From Shewanella sp. KX20019 (lineage in GTDB: Bacteria > Pseudomonadota > Gammaproteobacteria > Enterobacterales > Shewanellaceae), in the NCBI RefSeq assembly GCF_016757755.1, contig NZ_CP068437.1, forward strand, positions 3,534,001-3,598,000: 64,000 nt of DNA, in the 5' to 3' direction. The position numbers were made by a program, and so were the translations under genes. Below the pieces are notes generated by a model. That model saw nothing but the letters and a program-made list of their open reading frames with translations, ran no database searches and was not told the DNA's origin. This document shows positions 1 to 10,017 of the stretch, in pieces. Position 1 is the first letter of the stretch. Each line of letters begins with the position of its first letter.

Positions 1-3000
1 CATCTCGGTTTGATGCATCAAAAACAAAAGCATAAGACGTTGCTTCGTCAGCTTCGAATGTCATGTTAGCACCACTGATTGCCAGCAGTTCGGCAACATC
101 TAGCGTAACGGCTGCGTCGGATTCAGCAGAACCATAATCAACTGTAGACCAGTCATCTGAAGCAACTTTAAACTCATGGCTGCCCGCTGCTAATGAAATA
201 TCGGCGCGATAAACGCCTCCGCCCATATAGGTAAATGCATCATCAGTGCCCCAACCATTCATAGCACCCCGTACAAATACCTCGGTACCAACAAACGGCT
301 CTTCGTTATAGATATTAAGCACAGGCGCTTCTTTATCAGCTGCATTAAACGAGAACACATATGTTGCATCAATTGCTGCGTTAAAGTGTAGATTTGCACC
401 TGAACGCGTTAATGACTCATCGACATTTTCTTCAACTTGCGCTTCGCTTGCTGATAAACCACCAAAATCAACACTACTCCAGTCAGCAGATGCGATTTTA
501 AATTCATAATCTCCAGCCGCTAATGTAATCGCGATGCGGTATTCCCCATCACCAACATAGGTGAACAGGTCGGTTTCCCCCCAGTCATTCATTCCGCCAC
601 GAACAAACACTCCAGTGCTACCAAACGGCACAACATCAGGAGCTCCAACGGTTGCATTAGCAAGCAACCCCACTCCCTGAGTATCACCTTGAGGCTTGAC
701 AAAAACCGCAGTGGTGAAAGCTGGAACAGTGAAACTTCCCTCGCCCTCTCCTGCATTAAAACTTGCGCTGGCAACCATAGAATCAACAGACGCTATCAAT
801 GTCGGGTGTAGCTCAAAGCCAGCCGCTGTAGGGATCGTATGACTCACTTCATTTGCACTGGCATTAATCATCACGACGAGTGCATCCACAGACGAGTCTA
901 AGTCGGCTAAACCTGCGCCGTCATCAAGACTCATCACAATCACACCTTGAGTTTGACGCTTGCCCACATTGTGAAAACCAACACGTTCGATAATTTCAGC
1001 AGCTGTGGTTAACCTAAATAATGGGCTATGACTACGAATCGTTAAGAACTCATTAAAGACGTTAGAGGCCATCTCAATTTCTGACATTGAGGCCGCCGCA
1101 TTTGGATTGGCAGAAATGCCCGCGATCTCGTCCCACTTAATGCCGTTGTCTTGCTCACGTGGCAGACCAACATTCCAGTTATGGCTGCTTTTAGTAAAGT
1201 CGACCCAGTTAAACCAGTCACCGGAGTCATAACTGTTTCTGTCCATTGATTTTGATCTAAGCAGATCAGCACCCATCTGTAGGAATGGGATCCCTTGGCT
1301 CAGCAGTGGCAGTGTTATGGCGATATTTTGTACTCGCACACGCTCCGCTAAACTCATGCCAATTGGATTTTTATACTGCAAGTTATCCCACAGTGTTTCG
1401 TTATCATGCTTAGAGACATAGTTAATGCTATCAGCTGGATCTAAGGTGTAAGCCGTCGGTTGGCTGTTCCAGCTATAGCTGCTGCCCTTGGCTGAGTTGC
1501 CATTGAAGTCTTTGAGGATATAGTTTTGCAGATTGCCAGCCATCGATAGGCGCAAGGTATCTTGATCACGCAGTGCATCATCGGACGCATCGACTTTGAA
1601 GAGGTTGCCACTGCGGACACTCTCTCTGATCCGGTCGTTAAAGGTACCCACTTCACTGCCTGCCATATTGGCTTGAGTGGCTTGTTCAAATAAGCGGTTG
1701 TCGGCCACTTCGCCAAAGTTCCAGCCTTCACCGTAGAAGTAGTTATCTGGATCTACAGCCTGCACAGCGGAGCGAGCGTTTAGGATACTTTGCTTAGGCA
1801 TGTGCCCCATCACGTCAAATCTAAAGCTATCGAAACCATAGTCTTTAGCTAAGACCACCATAGTGTCGCTGACGAACTTATCCATCATGCGATGTTCTGT
1901 TGCCGTGTTTTCACAACAAGTAGAACGCTCAATAAGGCCCGATTCTTCGTTATAACGGTGGTAATAGCCTGGTACCAGTTTGTCGAGCACAGAGTTATCC
2001 CAAAGTCCTGATGAGCTGGTATGGTTATACACCACGTCCAACACGACTCTAAGACCCATGTCATGTAATGACTTATTCATTGCCCGTAGTTCAACCACTC
2101 TTGCTACGCCTTCACTCGTACTGGCATAGCTGCCTTCAGGTGCCATAAAGTGGTGTGGATCATAACCCCAGTTAAAGCCGTCAAATTCGCGCATGGCTTC
2201 AACAATTGCTTGGGCATCAGCAGAACCAGACAGAGTATCAGCCAGTATCGTCTCGATTGTGGCCGACTTATCTTGGGTTGTACAAGCATCTGCGGCATCT
2301 TCAATCTTGTCGCATAACATGGCTAACGTATCGGTAAGCTCAATACGCTCTGCACTATCTTCATTAATGCTGGCGATGTCGGTAACGGGTAACACATGGA
2401 AATGCGTTAACCCGTTGGCGACCAGTTTTTTAAGGTGCTCAACTGGGGCGGTGCCCTCCTCAGTAAATGCCAAGTACTTACCGCGGTTTTCAACCGATGT
2501 ACTTTCATCACGAATACTAAAGTCCCTTACGTGCCCTTCATAAATTACCGCATCTTCTGGATTAGTGATGGTTGCAACCGGATGGTCATCCCAACCTTCT
2601 GGTTTTAAATCATCATCGTTTAGATTAACAAACTGACTGTAGCGGCCATTTGTAGATACATTCACAGAATATGGGTCAGTGGCTTCAATCGTCTCTATTT
2701 GCTTGGTTAACGGGTGATAAACAGTGATTTCGAAACGGTAAAATAAACGGTCAAGACTCATGTCGCCAGTGTAAGACCAAATGCCGGTCATGGTATCAAC
2801 ATTCATCGCTTCGCTGCGATTCAAACTCTTATCAGCATTGTAGATATTAAGCTTAAGCGCTTGGGCTGTTGGTGCCCAAACGGCAGCGGTAATGCCGCTG
2901 TCGTTATAGTCTAACCCTAGCATTGCTTCGTCGGCATCGTTCTCACCAGCAGTATAAAGCGCATCGAGCACTTTAGCCGCTTGCACAAACGTCGCTGCAA

Positions 3001-3976
3001 CAGGAACATCATCGCCATTGTGGGCGGCGACCACTAACTGAGCCTTAACAATGTCCTTTACCTGTTCCGCCGTTAAGTCAGTGCTATATGCTTTCCACCC
3101 CGCCATGTGCGGCACAAGGGCTTTTTGAGCATCACTCAATTCAACCGCAGTCAATGTTACCGACTCGCTATTAATAATACGGTCAGGCTCCGCTTCTACG
3201 GTTAAATCACCGTTAATGGCATAATGCAATTTAACACTGCTGATCTCGGCATCATCTTGGTTCCAAATGATGGTTTCAGTATCCAGCCAATGGGCTCCCA
3301 TTCCTGATATTGATAATGGCTGCACGCCTAAGCTTAAAATCGGATATTCGAACACAGATGGCTCACCATGTAAGGTGAAATTCATCCGTACAAATGTCTC
3401 GTCATCTTGCATCAACGGCATGCTCAGATCGCCGTCGCCAAGCGCCTTACCTGAACCTTCAGTGCCAATATGGATAATAAAGTTACCGCAGTCGCCATAA
3501 CCCTCTTTTAAATTTACAATCCAATAGGCACCGTAGTTGGGGTCAATGCCATCAAACTCATGGCCATTAGCCCAGTCAGAGGTATCGAAAGGTGCAGCAT
3601 ATGCGTCACAGGTTTCGTTGTTCCAAGTGTGTAATCGATATCCGTCGTAAACTGGATCGTTAGCACTATTGTCAGCATCCTGCACATTGTTGTAATAAAT
3701 AACACTTTGATCTGCGGCTGGGGTAAACACCGGCGCTGGCAGGGTAGGATCTGCCCCCACAACACACTGTTCATTATTGTCATCTGGCACTGTTGGCGCA
3801 GGGCAACTAATTGGCTCTGGCGCAACACAACGAGTACCAGCAGCATCTGGCACCATGGGTACATTGCACGTTAATAGCACTGCACCAGGTTCAGATGAGT
3901 CGCCACCACAACCTGCTAAGCTAGCAGCACTAATTGCCAATGCCAGTAACGTTATATTATTAGAGATCCTCAACAT
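1..3976 (-). CDS. pulA: Pullulanase-type GH13 lipoprotein, 3' end outside window
   Basis: The protein probably hydrolyses alpha-1,6 branches in pullulan, glycogen or starch at the cell surface. The reading frame is open from ATG 3976 to the window edge (about 1325 codons), so the C-terminus is missing. It starts with a lipoprotein signal (hydrophobic stretch, then LAGC). All GH13 motifs are readable in order: the pullulanase signature FNWGYDP, then DVVYNH (region I), FRFDVMGH with the nucleophile Asp (II), GEGWNFG with the acid Glu (III) and VSKHDNE (IV). After the catalytic core come two similar modules beginning VFVRGGMNDWG and VFVRGAMNGWG, like the repeated C-terminal starch-associated modules of large pullulanases. 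RBS AGGAG lies 8 nt before the start. It sits just downstream of the TonB-dependent receptor on the same strand, so co-expression for alpha-glucan use is likely (inference). Confidence 0.9.
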   Translation of the reverse strand, partial: MLRISNNITLLALAISAASLAGCGGDSSEPGAVLLTCNVPMVPDAAGTRCVAPEPISCPAPTVPDDNNEQCVVGADPTLPAPVFTPAADQSVIYYNNVQDADNSANDPVYDGYRLHTWNNETCDAYAAPFDTSDWANGHEFDGIDPNYGAYWIVNLKEGYGDCGNFIIHIGTEGSGKALGDGDLSMPLMQDDETFVRMNFTLHGEPSVFEYPILSLGVQPLSISGMGAHWLDTETIIWNQDDAEISSVKLHYAINGDLTVEAEPDRIINSESVTLTAVELSDAQKALVPHMAGWKAYSTDLTAEQVKDIVKAQLVVAAHNGDDVPVAATFVQAAKVLDALYTAGENDADEAMLGLDYNDSGITAAVWAPTAQALKLNIYNADKSLNRSEAMNVDTMTGIWSYTGDMSLDRLFYRFEITVYHPLTKQIETIEATDPYSVNVSTNGRYSQFVNLNDDDLKPEGWDDHPVATITNPEDAVIYEGHVRDFSIRDESTSVENRGKYLAFTEEGTAPVEHLKKLVANGLTHFHVLPVTDIASINEDSAERIELTDTLAMLCDKIEDAADACTTQDKSATIETILADTLSGSADAQAIVEAMREFDGFNWGYDPHHFMAPEGSYASTSEGVARVVELRAMNKSLHDMGLRVVLDVVYNHTSSSGLWDNSVLDKLVPGYYHRYNEESGLIERSTCCENTATEHRMMDKFVSDTMVVLAKDYGFDSFRFDVMGHMPKQSILNARSAVQAVDPDNYFYGEGWNFGEVADNRLFEQATQANMAGSEVGTFNDRIRESVRSGNLFKVDASDDALRDQDTLRLSMAGNLQNYILKDFNGNSAKGSSYSWNSQPTAYTLDPADSINYVSKHDNETLWDNLQYKNPIGMSLAERVRVQNIAITLPLLSQGIPFLQMGADLLRSKSMDRNSYDSGDWFNWVDFTKSSHNWNVGLPREQDNGIKWDEIAGISANPNAAASMSEIEMASNVFNEFLTIRSHSPLFRLTTAAEIIERVGFHNVGKRQTQGVIVMSLDDGAGLADLDSSVDALVVMINASANEVSHTIPTAAGFELHPTLIASVDSMVASASFNAGEGEGSFTVPAFTTAVFVKPQGDTQGVGLLANATVGAPDVVPFGSTGVFVRGGMNDWGETDLFTYVGDGEYRIAITLAAGDYEFKIASADWSSVDFGGLSASEAQVEENVDESLTRSGANLHFNAAIDATYVFSFNAADKEAPVLNIYNEEPFVGTEVFVRGAMNGWGTDDAFTYMGGGVYRADISLAAGSHEFKVASDDWSTVDYGSAESDAAVTLDVAELLAISGANMTFEADEATSYAFVFDASNRD

Positions 3977-4089
3977 GAGTGATTTCTCCTGAATTAATTT
4001 AATAGTTGAATTAAGCAAGCTGGGTCTTTTTATTTCGGATTGATGCCGCTACTTGCCTTCATTAAGCTCTTTCTAGATAAAACTTGTCG

Positions 4090-7026
4090 TTACAGCGTGA
4101 GTGTCATACCGAAGTAGAACTCACGGCCAAAGTACTGCAAGGTGCCGGTTTGACTCTCATTGCCGAAGTAGCTTTTGGTTGGTTCATCGGTCAGGTTATT
4201 GACTTGGAATAACACCCCAAACGCATCGTTAACTTGATAAGACGCTTGATAATCAACGACCGTTTCAGCGGCAAAATTGACCACTTGGTTATTGATGGCG
4301 ACCTGTTCAGAGACAAACTCATCTCGATAACGTGCGCTAACTCGCGTAGCAAAACCTTCATATGAATAAAACAAAGTGGCACTGGCAACGTTGTTCGACA
4401 GGCCGGGAAGTGACTGAGTTTGTTCTTCCCCCCCCAATGTAGAGGTCGTTTCAACCTCACTTTCGGTATAGGAGTAACTTAAGTTCACCCCAAGGCCATT
4501 TAGGCCATCAGGTAGCGCGGTAAATATTTGTGTGTAAGCAAGCTCTAAGCCGCGGATGTAACCACCTTTATTGTTATTAACGGCAGTAGTGTAAACACCG
4601 TTGGTGGTTTCAATTTGCTCACCACTGACAGGATCTTCAATTGAGTCAGGTACGTTGAAACCATTGCCAGCGAAATCAAAGTTATCGATGGCTAATTTTT
4701 CAATGAATGAGTCTATATCCTTATAAAACAGCGCAGCAACGATAGCCCCATCGGGTAGATAATATTCATAGGAGATATCGTATTGGTCAGCATAGAATGG
4801 TTTTAAAAATGGGTTATTTTCACTCGAACCGTTGATCACGCCATCATCACTTACTGTGGCACTGGCATCACCCGCCAAGCGGTTAATCGGTGGGCGAGAC
4901 ATCACTTTCGCTGCTGCAAAACGGACCTGAGAGTTATCCGTCACCTTAAAGTTCAGGTTCAAAGAGGGGAGATAATCGGTGTATTCAATGCCCTTTATCG
5001 TTGGAGCATAATAGTTATTGATGATCCCAACACCATCAACAATATACTGCGCGCCTAACGTTGGATCGCCCTTTACATTTTCAAGTAGCGTTGCCGATTG
5101 GTCTGTGTCAACACGACGGATCCCGAGATTACCGGTAATAGGCAGATCGCCCAATTCCATATCAAAGTTGACCATCACATAAGCGGCTAGGATTTTCTCA
5201 AACACTTCTCCACTTTGTAAAACTGACCATGAATAGTTACTGGTATAGCCTTTAGGATCATCAACGCCATCGGCATTACCCCATGTTTGTACCGGCTGTG
5301 GCGTGCCATCAGGGAACCAAGCCGCAAGCGCTTTATCCAAATCAATGGCTAGGTACGATGGGAAGTAGCTAAAATCACCCTCCCAGTCCACCACTGTCGT
5401 CATATCATCGGTCAATCTAAGTGGTGGCTCAGTGGTGGAGAATGCACCATCGTTACCATACTCAAACACTGAGCGGTCATTGGAGTAACTTCTGTCAGAG
5501 TACCGCGCACCAAACTCTACCGAGGCGATGTAATCATTTTCCAGCTCATATTTAAAGTCTAAACGGTAGGCTTTAACTTCGTCTTCGTTAACAAATGGGT
5601 AGATACCATATTTACTAACCATCACATTATCGATGTTAGAAAAAGCTGCAGCTTGATTAAAACCAACACTGGGGAGATCCAAACCATTTAACTGGTAATT
5701 GATGGCCACATTCTCATCAAATACAGGTGTGTCTATGGTTGCATCTTCAGCCAAGTTGGCCCACAACAAGCCGTTTCTAAAGTCGCTCTTTGCAGATGAA
5801 TAAGAGACATCGATAGCGGCACTAAAATTCTCAGTCGCCTGCCATGTGCCGTTAATACCAAAGCTGTCGACTTCATCGTAGTCTTGGTTATCATCATTAA
5901 CGATTTCAACACGCGTATAGCTTTGTGAAGTGCGGTTAAAGTTTCCACCAATGACTGCATTGCCATCCAGTACCGGATTAGCTACTGCAGCGTTAGGCCC
6001 CCCTAATTTGACTCGGTAACCTCGAGCAAAGGCCTCACTGTCAAAACGAGATACAAAGGCATCAGCTTTAAGGGTAAACGTATCGTTGGGTGCCCACTCA
6101 ATCGCTCCCATGTATCCATTACGAGTCTCGACACCGCCTAGATGCTGCACCTCAAAGCCTTCGCTGATGTACTCTTTCGCCGCGTCAGTACCTTCAGGTC
6201 CATTGCTATCATTTGCAAGGCCATCGACGTCTTTAAGATCGTTATAAGCTAAGCCAATAAATTGCGTTGCGACACTAGGTTGCTCTAAACGGGCATAACC
6301 CAATGCCACGCCCAAGGTGTCATCTAAGTACTTTCCTTGATATGAAAAACTCAAACGATGACCATAATCTTCAGCGCCATAAACTTCACTGGCACGGTCG
6401 TTATACATGCCGCGCACGTTAGCAACGAAGCTGTGTTGTTCATCAATCGCCAATGGACTTGCCGTCGCCAGCTCAACGGTACCCGCCACCCCGCCTTCAA
6501 TTAGCGATGCTTTGGGTGATTTGTAAACGGCTGCCGAAGTGATTAACTCTGATGGGTATTGGTCAAACTCGATGCTACGGCTACCACTGGTAGAAACTTG
6601 CTCTCTGCCGTTCAATGTCGAGAACACAAAGCCGCCGGACATACCACGAATGTTGATCTCTGCAGCTTGGCCTCCGGTACGTACCGCCGAAATACCCGGT
6701 AGGCGTGTAAGTGCATCAGCCATTGATACATCGGGTAATGAACCGAGGTCATCGCTACTGAGCTGCTCCGATACGGTATCGCCATAGCGTTTTTGATTCA
6801 GAGAATCAATTAGGCTGCGGCTGTAACCCGTCACCTCAATACGTTCAATCTCTTGATCTTCAGCGACGGTAACTTCTGCATTGGTTGCGGTTTTACGGTC
6901 CTCAACCACCACGGCTGCAGTCACTTTTTCATCTTCAGCGGCTAATACTGGCTGAGCTAAAAAAGCGCCACCTAATCCAGCCGTTGCTAGCGCTAATGTA
7001 AGGACACTTGGTTTAAAGTGTGACAT
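4090..7026 (-). CDS. TonB-dependent receptor, probably for maltodextrins
   Basis: This is an outer-membrane active-transport barrel driven by TonB. The 978-aa protein has an N-terminal signal peptide ending near VLAAED, then the TonB-box-like segment IERIEVTGYSRSL. A plug domain follows with ADALTRLPGISAVR, EINIRGM and the KSPKASLIEGGVAGTVEL segment. The rest is a long beta-barrel that ends in an aromatic strand (YFGMTLTL). The length and plug motifs fit the TIGR01782 (Xanthomonas/Caulobacter-type) receptors, which often import oligosaccharides. GGGGAG 5 nt upstream supports the start. The downstream pullulanase and a LacI-type dyad about 130 bp upstream suggest an alpha-glucan substrate. The divergent iron operon is the main argument for an iron ligand instead. 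Substrate is inference. Confidence 0.88.
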   Translation of the reverse strand: MSHFKPSVLTLALATAGLGGAFLAQPVLAAEDEKVTAAVVVEDRKTATNAEVTVAEDQEIERIEVTGYSRSLIDSLNQKRYGDTVSEQLSSDDLGSLPDVSMADALTRLPGISAVRTGGQAAEINIRGMSGGFVFSTLNGREQVSTSGSRSIEFDQYPSELITSAAVYKSPKASLIEGGVAGTVELATASPLAIDEQHSFVANVRGMYNDRASEVYGAEDYGHRLSFSYQGKYLDDTLGVALGYARLEQPSVATQFIGLAYNDLKDVDGLANDSNGPEGTDAAKEYISEGFEVQHLGGVETRNGYMGAIEWAPNDTFTLKADAFVSRFDSEAFARGYRVKLGGPNAAVANPVLDGNAVIGGNFNRTSQSYTRVEIVNDDNQDYDEVDSFGINGTWQATENFSAAIDVSYSSAKSDFRNGLLWANLAEDATIDTPVFDENVAINYQLNGLDLPSVGFNQAAAFSNIDNVMVSKYGIYPFVNEDEVKAYRLDFKYELENDYIASVEFGARYSDRSYSNDRSVFEYGNDGAFSTTEPPLRLTDDMTTVVDWEGDFSYFPSYLAIDLDKALAAWFPDGTPQPVQTWGNADGVDDPKGYTSNYSWSVLQSGEVFEKILAAYVMVNFDMELGDLPITGNLGIRRVDTDQSATLLENVKGDPTLGAQYIVDGVGIINNYYAPTIKGIEYTDYLPSLNLNFKVTDNSQVRFAAAKVMSRPPINRLAGDASATVSDDGVINGSSENNPFLKPFYADQYDISYEYYLPDGAIVAALFYKDIDSFIEKLAIDNFDFAGNGFNVPDSIEDPVSGEQIETTNGVYTTAVNNNKGGYIRGLELAYTQIFTALPDGLNGLGVNLSYSYTESEVETTSTLGGEEQTQSLPGLSNNVASATLFYSYEGFATRVSARYRDEFVSEQVAINNQVVNFAAETVVDYQASYQVNDAFGVLFQVNNLTDEPTKSYFGNESQTGTLQYFGREFYFGMTLTL

Positions 7027-7152
7027 TGGATCTCCCCTTGGCCTTGCTACTCTTAGTTACCCAATGTCCTCATATACGACTCAGACTAATCTGACATTAG
7101 GCTTATTTTTAACAGCCATACTAGCCAAGGTTGAATTTTAACCACAACAGAC

Positions 7153-7166
7153 TGCATACGTATTCA
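7153..7166. promoter_or_regulatory. Candidate LacI-family operator
   Basis: TGCATACGTATTCA is a 14-bp dyad with one mismatch between its 7-bp arms and a central CG, the typical layout of LacI/PurR-family operators. It lies 127 bp upstream of the TonB-dependent receptor start and would fit control by a MalR-like repressor. No LacI-family gene is in the window. Confidence 0.5.
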
Positions 7167-7327
7167 TAACATTTAAGCAACAATAAAAAGAGGTTAAAAC
7201 GGGTTAAGCTATTGATTAAGATTAAAAATAACATTGGCAACTCAAATATACTTATTGCCGATGTTTTGCATACACTAGGGGTTTTGCGACATGTATCTCA
7301 AGATTGTCATCTTTACGCTTAAATACG

Positions 7328-7346
7328 AATAAAAATAGTTATCAAT
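7328..7346 (+). promoter_or_regulatory. Candidate Fur box
   Basis: AATAAAAATAGTTATCAAT resembles the 19-bp Fur consensus (AATRARAATARTTATCA type), with the best-conserved half being TTATCA. It lies about 87 bp before the probable start of the iron-associated DUF3649-PepSY-DUF3325 operon, the expected place for iron repression. Confidence 0.5.
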
Positions 7347-7432
7347 TGCCTGCTTTAATGTAAAATATTGCCCTCTTTTATAAAGAATTAGGCGCAACAT
7401 TAGTGACGCCTAACATCTAGGTGGCAATCTCA

Positions 7433-7732
7433 GTGGTCTCACTTAACGCTAATTTCAAGCATTTGATTGACTCGCAGGCTTTCAATATTACCTCACGAGC
7501 ATTAGCCGCTACCTTCGGTGGTTATCTTTTGTCGGCAACCGCCTGCGGCTTGCTCGCAATAATCCTGCCACTTGCCCCGGTTCAGAGCACATTGACCGCG
7601 ATGATGCTGTCATTTTCTATCTATGCTGCGGCAATAATTTGGGTGTTTAGCGTTAGGCATCACCAGCTAGCTTGGCGAGACTTGCTCACCTTGAGCGGCC
7701 TTTTTTATCTGATTATTTTGCTGGTAAGTTAA
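7433..7732 (+). CDS. DUF3649 small membrane protein of iron-uptake operon
   Basis: This small inner-membrane protein has about three hydrophobic helices, and ALAATFGGYLL followed by SIYAAAIIWVF is typical of DUF3649. Members occur first in operons with a PepSY-helix protein and a DUF3325 protein, usually with siderophore or iron uptake genes. The biochemical role is unknown. The frame is open from a GTG at 7421, but AGGTGG at 7419-7424 sits 8 nt before the GTG at 7433, so I place the start there (99 aa). Its stop lies 2 nt before the next gene, so translation is probably coupled. Confidence 0.8.
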   Translation: MVSLNANFKHLIDSQAFNITSRALAATFGGYLLSATACGLLAIILPLAPVQSTLTAMMLSFSIYAAAIIWVFSVRHHQLAWRDLLTLSGLFYLIILLVS

Positions 7733-7734
7733 CA

Positions 7735-9390
7735 ATGAAAGAGAATTTCTTCCGTAGCATGACATGGCTACACACTTGGGTTGGCTTGCTTGTTTGTTGG
7801 GTACTTTTGCTGATATTTTTCGCTGGAACACTGAGCTATTATCGCCATGATATTAGCCTTTGGGCTAAGCCTGAACTACACCAAAATGTAATTCAAGATT
7901 ATGATGCCAGTCAGGTTGAAACTGTGCTTAATAGAGCCCAAAACTACCTCAATCAGCACGCTAGTGGTGCCCGTGACTGGCGTATCAATTTTCCAACAGA
8001 TCGCAAACCCTATCTAAGTTACAGCTGGCAAACCCAGCCAGAAGAGGGACAGCGTCGTGGTAAATTTGTTGAGCATGTTGTAACGCAAGAACAGGACCAA
8101 GTCATCACCGATATCCGTCAAACAAAAGGCGGTAACTTTTTCTATCGATTACATTTTGATCTGCATTACATGCCAGCCAAAATAGCGCGATGGATTGTCG
8201 GTTTCTGTACCATGTTCATGTTGATTGCATTGATCAGCGGTATTGTCATTCATAAACGGATCTTCAAAGACTTCTTTAGTTTTAGACGCAACAAGGGCAG
8301 CCGAGCTTGGCTCGATGCTCACAATGTGAGTTCAGTGCTCGCTCTGCCTTACCACTTGATGATCACCTATACCGGACTCGTTACCCTGATGGCCATGTAT
8401 ATGCCATGGGCTGTCATCACTGCCTATGATGGTGATAGAAAGGCTTTTAGCCAAGAATTAAGACCAAGCCGCGTGCAAGTAAAGCCTGTAGGTGAAGCCG
8501 CAGACACCATTGCGCTAACCTCGCTACTGCCTCAGGTTCGTGAGTTACTGGGCAATACCCCTATTAGGCAAGTAGTCGTCAGTAATCCAGGCGATAAAAA
8601 CAGTCGAGTCAACATTTATAAAGATACCGCTGAAGCGGTAACAGACAGAAGGATCGCCATTATATTCAATGCTATAGATGGCAGTCTTGTGAGTAAAGGA
8701 CTCGAGCCTGACTCTGGCGCACAGAATACCCACGACACCTTAATTGCACTGCATACTGGTCGTTTCTCTGAGCCGGTATTACGATTGTTTTTCTTTATCT
8801 GTGGCGTCATGGGTTGCGCCATGATTGCCACTGGCACCCTACTCTGGGCAAATAAAATTCGTCAGAAACAACATAAGCAGATCAACCAGGGCAAGAGAGC
8901 CAGCGTTGGACTGCGCTTAGTCGAAGGGTTAAACCTGACTTTTATTGCAGGTTTACCTCTGGCTGCAAGCGCATTTTTCTACGCAAACAGGCTATTACCG
9001 CTAGATATACTCAACCGCGCACAATGGGAAGCTAATAGCTTTTTCATCGCATTAGCTGCTGTTGCTGTTATCGCCTGCATTAAACGAACACTGCCAATAT
9101 GGCGTTACGTGTTGGCCTTATCGGGCGCTAGCCTAATTGCGATACCGCTGCTCAATGCAATGACCTCAAATAGTGATCTGCTGAGCAACATTAACCAATC
9201 TCAATGGTCTTTAGTAGGTTTCGACATCATGTGCGTGGTGATAGGAGTTAGCATTTTGTTTGCACGAACCAAGCTGGTAGCGGGCAAAATGGCGCAGCCT
9301 AAAGGTCGCCGATCTATTATCCGTCCTCAAGGCGTGAAAGAGCCAATATTGAGCACAACCACTACCGTTGCCAGAAAAGAGGCTCGATAA
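7735..9390 (+). CDS. PepSY-associated membrane helix protein (PiuB-like)
   Basis: This 551-aa inner-membrane protein has an opening helix with the motif WLHTWVGLL, a periplasmic PepSY-like region, paired helices around HYMPAKIARWIVGF and LPYHLMITYTGL, and several C-terminal helices. Conserved histidines in the helices are typical of the family, which is thought to act in reductive release of iron at the inner membrane (family knowledge, function not proven). The frame extends 21 codons upstream into the preceding gene. ATG 7735 is chosen because it follows that gene's stop by 2 nt and begins MKENFFRSMTWLHTW, where the family normally starts. Confidence 0.87.
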   Translation: MKENFFRSMTWLHTWVGLLVCWVLLLIFFAGTLSYYRHDISLWAKPELHQNVIQDYDASQVETVLNRAQNYLNQHASGARDWRINFPTDRKPYLSYSWQTQPEEGQRRGKFVEHVVTQEQDQVITDIRQTKGGNFFYRLHFDLHYMPAKIARWIVGFCTMFMLIALISGIVIHKRIFKDFFSFRRNKGSRAWLDAHNVSSVLALPYHLMITYTGLVTLMAMYMPWAVITAYDGDRKAFSQELRPSRVQVKPVGEAADTIALTSLLPQVRELLGNTPIRQVVVSNPGDKNSRVNIYKDTAEAVTDRRIAIIFNAIDGSLVSKGLEPDSGAQNTHDTLIALHTGRFSEPVLRLFFFICGVMGCAMIATGTLLWANKIRQKQHKQINQGKRASVGLRLVEGLNLTFIAGLPLAASAFFYANRLLPLDILNRAQWEANSFFIALAAVAVIACIKRTLPIWRYVLALSGASLIAIPLLNAMTSNSDLLSNINQSQWSLVGFDIMCVVIGVSILFARTKLVAGKMAQPKGRRSIIRPQGVKEPILSTTTTVARKEAR

Positions 9391-9391
9391 A

Positions 9392-9718
9392 ATGATGTTG
9401 AGTTTATTGGGGTTTAGTTACATCGCATTCTGCTTATTAGCGTTGGCCATGTTCTCCCACCATCGAAATGTTCTAGGCAAAGCGCCCAGCGATAAGTTGA
9501 GCCGTGCTTTGTCTATCGCGGGCTGGATTGGGCTTGCGTTAACTTATTGGAGCTGCACTGTTGAGCAAGGTATTGCTTATGGCAGCATCAGCTATTTTGG
9601 CGTACTTGCGGCATCTGCCCTGCTCGTCATTTTGACCTTGAGTTATCGCGCCAAATTTATGCCCTACGCTATGGCTTTAACGGCAATATTTAGCACGACA
9701 TTACTTACTATTTCTTAG
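9392..9718 (+). CDS. DUF3325 small membrane protein of iron operon
   Basis: This 108-aa protein has about three or four hydrophobic helices. The segment HHRNVLGKAPS followed by LSIAGWIGLAL is characteristic of DUF3325, the third member of the DUF3649-PepSY-DUF3325 set. The start ATG 9392 lies 1 nt after the preceding stop, with AAGAGG about 9 nt upstream. The frame stays open to a TTG at 9368, but that has no RBS. No catalytic residue can be named. A membrane partner role in iron handling is inferred from the operon. Confidence 0.8.
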   Translation: MMLSLLGFSYIAFCLLALAMFSHHRNVLGKAPSDKLSRALSIAGWIGLALTYWSCTVEQGIAYGSISYFGVLAASALLVILTLSYRAKFMPYAMALTAIFSTTLLTIS

Positions 9719-9731
9719 CATTATCAATCCA

Positions 9732-9774
9732 GCTAAGTACCAATAGCTATATCATTAAGCTATTGGTACTTAGC
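9732..9774. terminator. Perfect 17-bp hairpin after the iron operon
   Basis: Arms 9732-9748 and 9758-9774 pair perfectly (17 bp) around a 9-nt loop, starting 14 nt after the DUF3325 stop. There is no T-run after it, so it may be a 3' stabilising or Rho-assisted element rather than a classical intrinsic terminator. Confidence 0.55.
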
Positions 9775-10017
9775 CTGTATCACAAAGCACAGCCTAGATG
9801 TTGGCTTGATTCTTATCTCAGAAACAAACGTCTAAAGTCTCAAACATCATTTCAGCTCACATAATTAACGTAAAACTAGCACTAAAGAATCGCAAACTTT
9901 CACCGTTTGTTACACTGACGGCTAGTAAATTTACCAGTTTACCTTTGGTTCAGTTCACATTCAGTTTTAATAGCTTAAAATACTGTCTATTAAGCTTATT
10001 TCGATGATTGAGGTTTT

